A stretch of 64,000 nucleotides of DNA from contig CALVBU010000003.1 of NCBI GenBank assembly GCA_944325875.1, positions 120,182 to 184,181 of the forward strand, given 5' to 3'. Below are positions 53,301 to 61,167 of the stretch, one piece after another. Under the pieces are notes generated by a model. That model worked only from the letters and a program-made list of their open reading frames with translations, was not told the origin of the DNA and did no database searches. This DNA is from Candidatus Gastranaerophilales bacterium. GTDB taxonomy: Bacteria > Cyanobacteriota > Vampirovibrionia > Gastranaerophilales > Gastranaerophilaceae. The position numbers and the translations under genes were made by a program. Within the stretch, counting starts at the first letter, position 1; each line of letters starts with the position of its first letter.

Positions 53301-54119
53301 CTATAAGTTTTGGATAGCCTTGCTATCACCATCGATTGATTCTTTAAGCATTTTCTTAACGACATCGCCCTGAGTATCGAGCATTTTACAAACAGTTTCA
53401 ATATTACGGACTTTGTTTGAAAGTATAGTATCTGCATTAGCTGTAATATTTCCGGTAACATTTTGGTAAGCTGCCAAAGCTGCAGATGTTGTACCTTGCA
53501 TTAAGTTACCCATAACAATAGCCGGAAGCCCATACTCTCCTAAGTAAGGAGCTGCGGCCTGCATAATACCACCCCATCCAGAAATAATACTTGCGACAGG
53601 AAGTACAACATTTCGACCCAACCAGCCATATCCGTTAGCAGAGCCTACACCGTAAGCTGCAGCACTTGCTACATCGGCAATTCCACCTAAGCTTGAGGCA
53701 AACCCTGTAGCAACACCACTTGTACTTGTGCCCCAACCGGTAATTGAAGCCGCCCCACCTGTAGCACTACCACCTAACCCCCAAGAGATTGGTGCTGCTC
53801 CACCAGGAAAACCTGAATAATTATACAAAGAATCTAGTCCATAAGCAGACCCACCTGAAAAAGGTGAATAATAAGAAGTACCAGCAACATTCATTGATTC
53901 TGATGCGCCAAAAACATTAGCAAAAGATGATGGTGCAAGTAAACTAGCCATTCTATATAAGAAACTTCCAGTCATCTCAAAACCAGTTCCTGCACCGCTG
54001 CCTGATACAGTTAAGTCTCTTAATTTGTCGTAAGTTTCAAATAGCTGAGCTTTTGCATCTCCGCTTGCTGAACCGAATTTGTTTGCTATTACTAAATAAC
54101 TATCATTTTTGTAAGACAT
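53301..54119 (-). CDS. Glycine/alanine/serine-rich protein, possible secreted or structural
   Basis: 272 residues. A short helical N-terminus (LFETYDKLRDLT) precedes a long low-complexity region rich in Gly, Ala, Ser and Tyr (about 40-200, with GLGGSATGGAASITGWGTST). The C-terminal helix has KVRNIETVCKMLDTQGDVVK. No signal peptide. It lies 42 bases after the 599-residue repeat protein and is probably in its operon. Composition suggests an exported filament or surface component; this is inference. The 240 bp after it hold no convincing gene. Confidence 0.72.
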   Translation of the reverse strand: MSYKNDSYLVIANKFGSASGDAKAQLFETYDKLRDLTVSGSGAGTGFEMTGSFLYRMASLLAPSSFANVFGASESMNVAGTSYYSPFSGGSAYGLDSLYNYSGFPGGAAPISWGLGGSATGGAASITGWGTSTSGVATGFASSLGGIADVASAAAYGVGSANGYGWLGRNVVLPVASIISGWGGIMQAAAPYLGEYGLPAIVMGNLMQGTTSAALAAYQNVTGNITANADTILSNKVRNIETVCKMLDTQGDVVKKMLKESIDGDSKAIQNL

Positions 54120-54161
54120 TTGTACCTCTTAATTATTTTTGAATTACTTTTTTTTAACAGA

Positions 54162-55961
54162 TTATTCAAAAGTCTTAAATGTAGACTCAATGTTTTTATC
54201 AATAACCTTCTTAACTGCTTCCATTTCAGTTTGGAGAGCTTCTTGTTCTGTATCAAGCTGACGTAATCTTAATTCAAGAGTACGGTCTTCTTGTTGAATT
54301 CTTTCTGTTCTTGCGTTTATATCTTGAATAGCTTTTTCATAAACTTGCATATCATAGTTATATTGATTCATTGCGTCTTGATATGCATCCTGATCAGTTT
54401 CAGTTTCAGTATTCAAGTAATATGTAACAGAAGAATCTTGGTATCTGATAGTTTGAGGACGACCTTGTTCATCCAAGTCTACCATTGCTTTTTCTGTTCT
54501 TTCGATTTTTTCTTTAACATTCTTTGCAACATAATAAGTCAATTTATCTTGATTTTCAGTAGGCAAAGATTGATCCGGTCCACTGATTGCAGAACTTGTC
54601 AAATCTTTTGCACAAGCAAAACGAGTTTCACCTTGGTATTCCCAAACATATACATCTTCAGGATCTGCAAGTGCTATATTTGAATCTGGCCAATCTTTTA
54701 AAATTTGTTCATAAGCGGTTTTCATCTCAGGATCTGCTGGATCATATTTTTCTAACTTACAGTTACCAACATAAGTAGGAACTCCTGACTCTACATAATA
54801 ATCTGCCAAATCACCGGCTGTATCATCAGCAAGACCTGATAATGATGTAAAGTGGATACGACCATCTTCATCGGTATAGCAACCTAAATCATCAATATCC
54901 TTGCTCATTGAAGGATAATCTTCAACTAACTTATCATAAACTTTTTTCTGTTCTAGGTTTGTTGGGTCATACTTGCTTACTTGATTACCATTTACAGTGT
55001 AAGTTAAATTACCAGTAGGTTCTGTTGTAACAATATTACCTCTATTAGCTGTACTATCAACAATAGTATCAGTATTAGGATCGATATATCTATCTTTAAT
55101 ATCGCCAGCACCTTCTAGTTCGGTTTTAGATACAAAGTGAAGATTACCATCAGCATCTGTATATGTCATAGCATCCGCTTCTGACATATCAGGGTATTTA
55201 GCTGCTAATCTGTCATAAGCTGCTTTTTGTGCAGGATCTGCTGCATCATAATCATTTACATCAAAACCGTTAACTGTGTATGTTTCATTACCAGGAGCAC
55301 CACCCACTGTAATATTTCCTCTATTAACAGTAGCCTCAGAAGCAGTACCGGTTTGAACATATCTATCTTTAATATCACCAGTTCCCTTAAGTTCAGTTCT
55401 AGAAACAAAGTGCATATTTCCATCCGCATCTGTATATGTCATCATATCATTTGGATCCATATCAGGATATTGAGCTGATAACTGATCAAAAATATCTTTC
55501 TGAGTTGCATCTGCAGGATCATATGTTTTTACATCATAACCGTTTACGGTAAATGTAGGCTGTTCTATAGTATCAATATCATCTCTTGAAATTGTATCTT
55601 TTGTTGAAACATCATCTTGGATAACCTGAGGATTAGACAATTTATTCTGAACGCCCTTATATATTTCAGCATAATGGAAGTGCGTAATTAGATAATTATA
55701 GCCATCAGGATCATTTTGTAATTCAGTCATGCTAGAAATTTCTTCAGCTTCTGTTCCGTCAGTATATGTATATTTTAATTCTGTATAATCTTGAGTACTA
55801 GGAGCAGTAGGAACTTCAAGAGCTAACAAATCATTAAAAGTATTTGCACTTTGGTTTGCAAGTGCGGTACGCGCTTGGTTAATCTGTTGTCCTTCATATT
55901 CTACGTTAGTTTTTCTTGCGGTCAAACCTAAATATCTTGCCTGTGAAGCTGCCATACCCAT
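54162..55961 (-). CDS. Repeat protein with helical ends, possible export substrate
   Basis: 599 residues. The N-terminus is helical (MGMAASQARYLGLTARKTNV, then QQINQARTALANQSANTF) and matches the start of the 52399 protein. The middle holds three to four repeats of about 75 residues: TVNGxxVxxYDxAD, then QLSAQYPDM or similar, then YTDADGNxHFVSxTEL and GDIKDRY. The C-terminus is a coiled coil (LELRLRQLDTEQEALQTEME). Highly acidic, with no Sec signal. SD AGGAG before ATG. The layout resembles hook, needle or filament proteins exported by type III systems, but no known family is recognised. Confidence 0.78.
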   Translation of the reverse strand: MGMAASQARYLGLTARKTNVEYEGQQINQARTALANQSANTFNDLLALEVPTAPSTQDYTELKYTYTDGTEAEEISSMTELQNDPDGYNYLITHFHYAEIYKGVQNKLSNPQVIQDDVSTKDTISRDDIDTIEQPTFTVNGYDVKTYDPADATQKDIFDQLSAQYPDMDPNDMMTYTDADGNMHFVSRTELKGTGDIKDRYVQTGTASEATVNRGNITVGGAPGNETYTVNGFDVNDYDAADPAQKAAYDRLAAKYPDMSEADAMTYTDADGNLHFVSKTELEGAGDIKDRYIDPNTDTIVDSTANRGNIVTTEPTGNLTYTVNGNQVSKYDPTNLEQKKVYDKLVEDYPSMSKDIDDLGCYTDEDGRIHFTSLSGLADDTAGDLADYYVESGVPTYVGNCKLEKYDPADPEMKTAYEQILKDWPDSNIALADPEDVYVWEYQGETRFACAKDLTSSAISGPDQSLPTENQDKLTYYVAKNVKEKIERTEKAMVDLDEQGRPQTIRYQDSSVTYYLNTETETDQDAYQDAMNQYNYDMQVYEKAIQDINARTERIQQEDRTLELRLRQLDTEQEALQTEMEAVKKVIDKNIESTFKTFE

Positions 55962-56006
55962 AAGCTGCTCTCCTCTATATTGTCTAATCTATCTACTACA
56001 TTAATT

Positions 56007-56034
56007 GTTATAATTATCTTTTTTCAAAAGTCAA
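56007..56034 (-). promoter_or_regulatory. Promoter of the 54162 operon
   Basis: Minus strand TTGACT (56034-56029), 16-base spacer, TATAAC (56012-56007), 46 bases before the ATG. The rest of the 55962-56198 gap holds only this and the rpsA terminator. Confidence 0.65.
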
Positions 56035-56141
56035 CATAACTACAATAAATTATACGGCAAGATTTTAAAAATTTTGCATACAAATTCCTAAAAATCATAC
56101 ATACATAGTAGTATTATTTATAAAAATAATATGTTTATACG

Positions 56142-56175
56142 AAAAAAATGCCGGATAATTCCGGCATTTTTAAAT
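56142..56175 (-). terminator. Intrinsic terminator after rpsA
   Basis: AAAAATGCCGGA / TCCGGCATTTTT hairpin with a 4-base loop and T run on the minus strand. Confidence 0.88.
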
Positions 56176-56198
56176 ATCCTTTACAAATCAATATCAGA

Positions 56199-57266
56199 TT
56201 ACTCAGCTTGATTTTCTTCAGCTTCTGGCTCGGTAACTGAAAGCGCAATACGTTTATCAGTCGGATTAAATTTCATAATATAAGTCATTATTTTATCTCC
56301 GACTTGCAAAATATTGCCGTTACGATTTTGAAGTTCAACAACTTCATTATGAGGCAACAAAGCTTCTACACCAGGGAATACTTCTACGAACGCCCCAAAA
56401 TGTTTAATTCTTGTGATTGTACCTTCAACCTTATCGCCTTCTTTAATTTGTTTTTCAGCTTCTAACCATGGATCTGGTTCTAAGTTTTTCAAGCTTAAAG
56501 AAACTCTTTGTTTATCATGATCTACAGCAATTACTTCAACGTCAATTTTATCACCCACATTTAAGATATCAGTAGGGTGATCAATCCAACGCCAAGAAAG
56601 TTGAGATAATGGAAGAAGTCCATCAATTCCACCTAAATCAATAAAAGCTCCAAAATCAGTAATTCTAACAACATCACCTTTTACAACTTGCCCAGGTTCA
56701 ATTTGTGAGAATACATTTTTTCTAGCTTCAACTGCGCTATCTTCATAAACTTTCTTATTAGAAAGAATGAAGTTATTTTGCTGACTATCCAAAGTAAGAA
56801 TTTTCAATTCAATCTTAGAACCAACTTCCAAGTCAGTTTCCTTAGTTCTAAGTTGAGATGAAGGAACGAAACCTCTAACGCCTGAAATTTCAACAAGAAT
56901 ACCACCTTTAACAATTCCTGCAACTGTACCAAGAATTGTTTCATCAGCAGCTTTTGCTTTTTCAAGTTCTTTCCAAGCATAAGCAAAGTCAACTTTCTTT
57001 TTAGAAAGAAGGAATTTACCATCTTCATCTTCTTCTCTGATAATCAAGAATTCATATTCTTGACCTTTTTGGAATTTATCTTCCACTTTTTCATCTTTTT
57101 CAACAGCTTCACGAGTTGGAACAATAGCAATTGTTTTTGCTCCGATGTCAACCATTACGCCGTGGCTGTCATAACCGCACACAATACCTTTTACTAAGTC
57201 ACCTTTTTGAAACTTGTAGTCGTATTGCTTTAGCAATTCTTCAAAATCTAATTCACTTGATGTCAT
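56199..57266 (-). CDS. rpsA: 30S ribosomal protein S1 homologue
   Basis: 355 residues with four S1 domains: KGDLVKGIVCGYDSHGVMVD, ILGTVAGIVKGGILVEISGV, GQVVKGDVVRITDFGAFIDL and GDKVEGTITRIKHFGAFVEV. The four-domain size is closer to the short S1 of cyanobacteria and Gram-positives than to the six-domain E. coli protein. It binds mRNA on the 30S subunit. Its promoter is TTTACA-17-TAAAAT at 57338-57310. Confidence 0.92.
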   Translation of the reverse strand: MTSSELDFEELLKQYDYKFQKGDLVKGIVCGYDSHGVMVDIGAKTIAIVPTREAVEKDEKVEDKFQKGQEYEFLIIREEDEDGKFLLSKKKVDFAYAWKELEKAKAADETILGTVAGIVKGGILVEISGVRGFVPSSQLRTKETDLEVGSKIELKILTLDSQQNNFILSNKKVYEDSAVEARKNVFSQIEPGQVVKGDVVRITDFGAFIDLGGIDGLLPLSQLSWRWIDHPTDILNVGDKIDVEVIAVDHDKQRVSLSLKNLEPDPWLEAEKQIKEGDKVEGTITRIKHFGAFVEVFPGVEALLPHNEVVELQNRNGNILQVGDKIMTYIMKFNPTDKRIALSVTEPEAEENQAE

Positions 57267-57309
57267 CTTTACTCCATTGTCTAAGACATTATCTATTAAC
57301 TTTGCTACT

Positions 57310-57338
57310 ATTTTAGCAGACGAAAGTCAATATGTAAA
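57310..57338 (-). promoter_or_regulatory. rpsA promoter
   Basis: Minus strand TTTACA (57338-57333), 17-base spacer, TAAAAT (57315-57310). A hairpin ACAGGCAT/ATGCCTGT lies between it and the valS stop but has no T run. Confidence 0.72.
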
Positions 57339-57424
57339 GGTTTTTTAACCTTGCTTAACATTTTTTTACAGCACAATACAGGCATATTGATAAACATGCC
57401 TGTAAAATATGCGAAATATTTAAA

Positions 57425-60073
57425 TTATGATTTCAATGATTCAATCAAATCATTTATTGCTTTTTCTTGAATTTCTATTTCAGAAATTCTTTCTTTTGTT
57501 TGTTCAATTAGCTCTTTAGGGGCATTTGCAACAAATTTAGGGTTATTAATACGTCCAAGCAAAGACTTCTTTTCACCTGTCAATTTATCCAGTTTCTTTT
57601 GCTGGCGTTTAATTTCTTCGTTAAAATCAATTAAGTTTTCAAGCGAAAGTACAATCTTAGAAGCTGACACTACCGCAGTTGCAGTTTTTTGCGGAATAGG
57701 AGCATCTACAGGTGCATAAGAAATATTTTCAACTTTCGCAAGTCTTTTAATATAAGCTTCAATTGCTTCAAATATAGGTTTTTCATCTTCTGTAGCACGG
57801 ATTTCGATATCCATTTTTAAAGAAGTTGAAATATTGAAGCTTTGTCTTACATTACGAAGTGACTTAATTGTTTCGAATACCAATTCCATTTCCTTAGCTT
57901 CTTGAGGGAAAGCAAGTTTACCTTCATATACAGGGAATTTTGCAACGATTATAGCAGGGAATTCAGAGGCTTTAGGAATTAACTGCCATACTCGTTCTGT
58001 AATATGAGGCATAATTGGATGAAGTATTCTTAAAGACATATCAAGAACATATCTTAAAACTCTTTGAGTATTCGCTTTCAATTCTGAATCCTGTAATTGA
58101 ATTTTAGCAATTTCAACATACCAATCACAATAAGAATTCCAGAAGAAATCATAAAGAATATGAGCTGTTTCACCAATTCTATAATCTTTAATATTCTCAT
58201 TAATTTCTTTTGCTGTGGTATTTAATTTATCTAAAATCCACTTATCAGCAATAGTCAAATTATCAAAATCAATATCTTTATTATCAACACCATCAAGATT
58301 CATCAAAACAAATCTTGAAGCATTCCAAATTTTATTAGCGAAGTTTCTTCCATATTCAAATCTTTCTTCGCTCATTTTGATATCCTGACCACCATAAGTA
58401 CAAAGTGATGTCATTGTAAATCTCAAAGCATCGCAACCGTATTTATCAATAATTTTAACAGGATCGATTGTATTACCTTTTGATTTAGACATCTTTTGAC
58501 CTTTTTCATCACGGATTAGGCCATGAATATATACAGTTGAGAAAGGAGCTTTTCCAGTAAACTCAAGTCCCATAGTAATCATTCTGGCAACCCAGAAGAA
58601 AATAATATCAAAACCTGTAACTAATGTTGTTGTTGGATAGAATTTTTTAAAGTCTTCACTATCGGTATTAGGCCATCCCATAGTAGAGAAAGGCCACAAC
58701 CCTGATGAAAACCAAGTATCTAAAACATCACTATCTTGAGTATAATTTTCAGGATCAGGATTTTCTTTTGCTACAACCATTTCACCTGTTACATTATGAT
58801 AGTATGCAGGAATTTGATGTCCCCACCATAATTGACGAGAAATACACCAGTCACGAATATTTTCCATCCATCCAAGGTAATTCTTTTCCCATCTGTCAGG
58901 AACAAACTTAATTCTACCATCTTTTACAGCAGCGATAGCTTCTTTTGCAAGTGGTTCCATCTTAACAAACCACTGTTCAGAAAGTAGCGGTTCAATTGTA
59001 GTTCCACAACGTTGACATTTACCAACATTATGTTCATGATCACGAGTTCTTAACAAGAAGTTATTATAAGAAAGCATTCCGATAATTTTTTCTCTAGCTT
59101 CATATCTATCTAACCCGTGAAGTTCTGGAGGAACCTCTCCGCAAGCTTTCATTTTACCTTCACCGTCAATTACCCAAATAGGTTTAAGATTATGACGTTT
59201 TCCAACCTCAAAATCATTCGGGTCATGAGCAGGTGTAATTTTAACAGCACCGGTACCAAAGTTTCTATCAACATACTCATCTGCAATGATAGGAATTTCT
59301 CTGCCTGAAAGTGGAATAATAACCGTTTTTCCTACAAGCTCAGAGTATTTATGATCTTCAGGGTGAACAGCAATAGCAACATCACCAAAAATAGTTTCAG
59401 GACGAGTAGTTGCAACTATAATTGCACCTGATTCACCTTTTACAGGATAAGAAATCTCCCACATATGACCTTGCTCAGTAGCATATTCAGTTTCTACATC
59501 AGAAATTGCAGACTGACAACGAGGGCACCAGTTTACAATATATTTTCCTTTATAAATCAATCCTTTTTCATAGAGTCTTACAAATACTTCTTTAACAGCA
59601 TCAGAACAACCTTTATCGAAAGTAAATCTTTCTCTTGAACGGTCAAAAGATGCACCTAAACGTTTGCATTGGTCAAGAATAGCAGATTTGTGCTCATTTG
59701 CCCAAGCCCAAGTTTCTTCCAAGAATTTTTCACGGCCTAAATCATAACGAGACAAACCTTTTTCACGAAGTTTTTTCTCTACGACATTTTGAGTTGCAAT
59801 ACCTGCGTGGTCAGTTCCTGGAAGCCAAAGAGTCTCATACCCGCTCATTCTGTGATAACGAGTTAGAATATCCTGTAAAGTTTCATCCAAAGCATGACCC
59901 ATATGAAGAACCCCTGTAACATTCGGTGGTGGAATAACCATCGAATAATGTGGTTTATCACTTTTTGCATCAGCTTTAAAATATTCGCCATCTTCCCAAA
60001 ACTTATAAATACTAGCTTCGGTATCTTTTGCATCATAAACTGTAGGTAAATCTTCAATTTTTATTGCTGTCAT
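57425..60073 (-). CDS. valS: Valyl-tRNA synthetase
   Basis: 882 residues from MTAIKIEDLPTVYDAKDTEA. The ATG at 60073 follows GAGGG; the frame continues upstream only as an overlap with fabI. Class I signatures: PPPNVTGVLHMGHAL (HIGH-like) and KMSKSKGNTIDP (KMSKS). Editing domain with TTRPETIFGDVA, zinc site CQRCGTTIEP, and a C-terminal coiled-coil arm (INPKFVANAPKELIEQTKER type). Length typical. Confidence 0.97.
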   Translation of the reverse strand: MTAIKIEDLPTVYDAKDTEASIYKFWEDGEYFKADAKSDKPHYSMVIPPPNVTGVLHMGHALDETLQDILTRYHRMSGYETLWLPGTDHAGIATQNVVEKKLREKGLSRYDLGREKFLEETWAWANEHKSAILDQCKRLGASFDRSRERFTFDKGCSDAVKEVFVRLYEKGLIYKGKYIVNWCPRCQSAISDVETEYATEQGHMWEISYPVKGESGAIIVATTRPETIFGDVAIAVHPEDHKYSELVGKTVIIPLSGREIPIIADEYVDRNFGTGAVKITPAHDPNDFEVGKRHNLKPIWVIDGEGKMKACGEVPPELHGLDRYEAREKIIGMLSYNNFLLRTRDHEHNVGKCQRCGTTIEPLLSEQWFVKMEPLAKEAIAAVKDGRIKFVPDRWEKNYLGWMENIRDWCISRQLWWGHQIPAYYHNVTGEMVVAKENPDPENYTQDSDVLDTWFSSGLWPFSTMGWPNTDSEDFKKFYPTTTLVTGFDIIFFWVARMITMGLEFTGKAPFSTVYIHGLIRDEKGQKMSKSKGNTIDPVKIIDKYGCDALRFTMTSLCTYGGQDIKMSEERFEYGRNFANKIWNASRFVLMNLDGVDNKDIDFDNLTIADKWILDKLNTTAKEINENIKDYRIGETAHILYDFFWNSYCDWYVEIAKIQLQDSELKANTQRVLRYVLDMSLRILHPIMPHITERVWQLIPKASEFPAIIVAKFPVYEGKLAFPQEAKEMELVFETIKSLRNVRQSFNISTSLKMDIEIRATEDEKPIFEAIEAYIKRLAKVENISYAPVDAPIPQKTATAVVSASKIVLSLENLIDFNEEIKRQQKKLDKLTGEKKSLLGRINNPKFVANAPKELIEQTKERISEIEIQEKAINDLIESLKS

Positions 60074-60120
60074 ATAAAAAATCCCTCTTATTTTATCGTA
60101 TAGTTTTAAGATAGCATAAA

Positions 60121-60155
60121 AAAAAGAGAGCGTAAACAATACGCTCTCTTTTTTA
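60121..60155 (-). terminator. Intrinsic terminator after fabI
   Basis: AAAGAGAGCGTA / TACGCTCTCTTT stem with a short loop and T-rich sides, between fabI and valS on the minus strand. Confidence 0.87.
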
Positions 60156-60167
60156 TTAGAATATTTT

Positions 60168-60980
60168 TTATGCTTTTGGAATAGAATTTGCGATAATTTC
60201 CATTTCATCCAATGAAGCATATACTGCGTGACATCCACAATCAACATATAGAATTTGACCGGTTGTTCCAGTTGAAAGATCTGAAGCCAAGTATAAACCA
60301 GCTTTTCCAACATCTTCAAGAGAAACGTTACGTTTAAGTGGAGCTTTTGCAACTGCAGCTTTAAGCATTTTGTCAAATCCAGAAATACCTTTAGCAGCAA
60401 GAGTTTTAACAGCACCAGCTGAAATACAGTTAACTCTAACACCTTTTTTACCTAAATCCATAGCTAAGTATCTCATTGAAGATTCTAATGCAGCTTTAGC
60501 TACACCCATAATATTGTAATTTGCAACAACATATTCAGAACCCAAGTAAGTAAGAGCGAAAATAGATCCGCCTTCGTTCATAATAGGTTCAGCATGTTTA
60601 CAAAGTGAGATTAAAGAATAAGCACTTACGCCCATTGCCAAATCCCAACCGGCACGAGATGTGTCAATAAATCTGCCTTGCAAATCTTCTTTAGCAGCAA
60701 AAGCTACAGCGTGAACAACAAAATCCAACTTTCCGTAAACTTTTTCGCATTCTTTGAATACTGCAGCAACTTCATCTTCTTTTGTAACATCACAATTCAT
60801 GATGATTTTAGCGCCCATTTCTTCAGCCAATGGTCTTACGCGTTTTTCCATAGCTTCACCAGCATAAGTAAATGCAATATCTGCACCTGCTTCATGAAGT
60901 TGTTTCGCAATAGCGTAGGCTATACCGTGAGTATTTGAAACTCCGAAAATAACCCCTTTTTTACCTTCCATTAATTTCAT
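60168..60980 (-). CDS. fabI: Enoyl-[acyl-carrier-protein] reductase (NADH), FabI type
   Basis: 270 residues: GVSNTHGIAYAIAKQLHEAG (nucleotide-binding loop), HAVAFAAKEDLQG, and the catalytic Tyr/Lys in VANYNIMGVAKAALESSMRY (Y-x6-K). Then VRVNCISAGAVKTLAAKGI and the C-terminal TGQILYVDCGCHAV. It performs the last step of each fatty acid elongation cycle. SD GGGAG. Followed by a strong terminator. Confidence 0.96.
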   Translation of the reverse strand: MKLMEGKKGVIFGVSNTHGIAYAIAKQLHEAGADIAFTYAGEAMEKRVRPLAEEMGAKIIMNCDVTKEDEVAAVFKECEKVYGKLDFVVHAVAFAAKEDLQGRFIDTSRAGWDLAMGVSAYSLISLCKHAEPIMNEGGSIFALTYLGSEYVVANYNIMGVAKAALESSMRYLAMDLGKKGVRVNCISAGAVKTLAAKGISGFDKMLKAAVAKAPLKRNVSLEDVGKAGLYLASDLSTGTTGQILYVDCGCHAVYASLDEMEIIANSIPKA

Positions 60981-61167
60981 ACTTATATCTCCCTCTTAAA
61001 TTACTAACTAAAATACATAAAAATTTTATCAAAAATAAAAAATTTAAGCAAATTAAAAATAAGAAAAATAAATATTAACAAATGTAACAAGTTTCAAACA
61101 TGCTGAAATCAAGGTTTTCAGAGAAACTTTATATATATGAGAGAGTATAACTACGGAGAGCTTTACA

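Noticed and set aside
53108..53461. 117-residue minus-strand frame and a 64-residue plus-strand frame near 53.1-53.3 kb
   Set aside because: The first runs into the better-supported 53301-54119 gene; neither has an SD or protein-like composition. The 240-bp stretch 53060-53300 is left without a gene.
60074..60442. N-terminal extension of valS by 123 residues
   Set aside because: It overlaps fabI on the same strand in another frame, is Leu/Lys low-complexity, and crosses the fabI terminator. The ATG at 60073 has an SD and begins like other ValS proteins.
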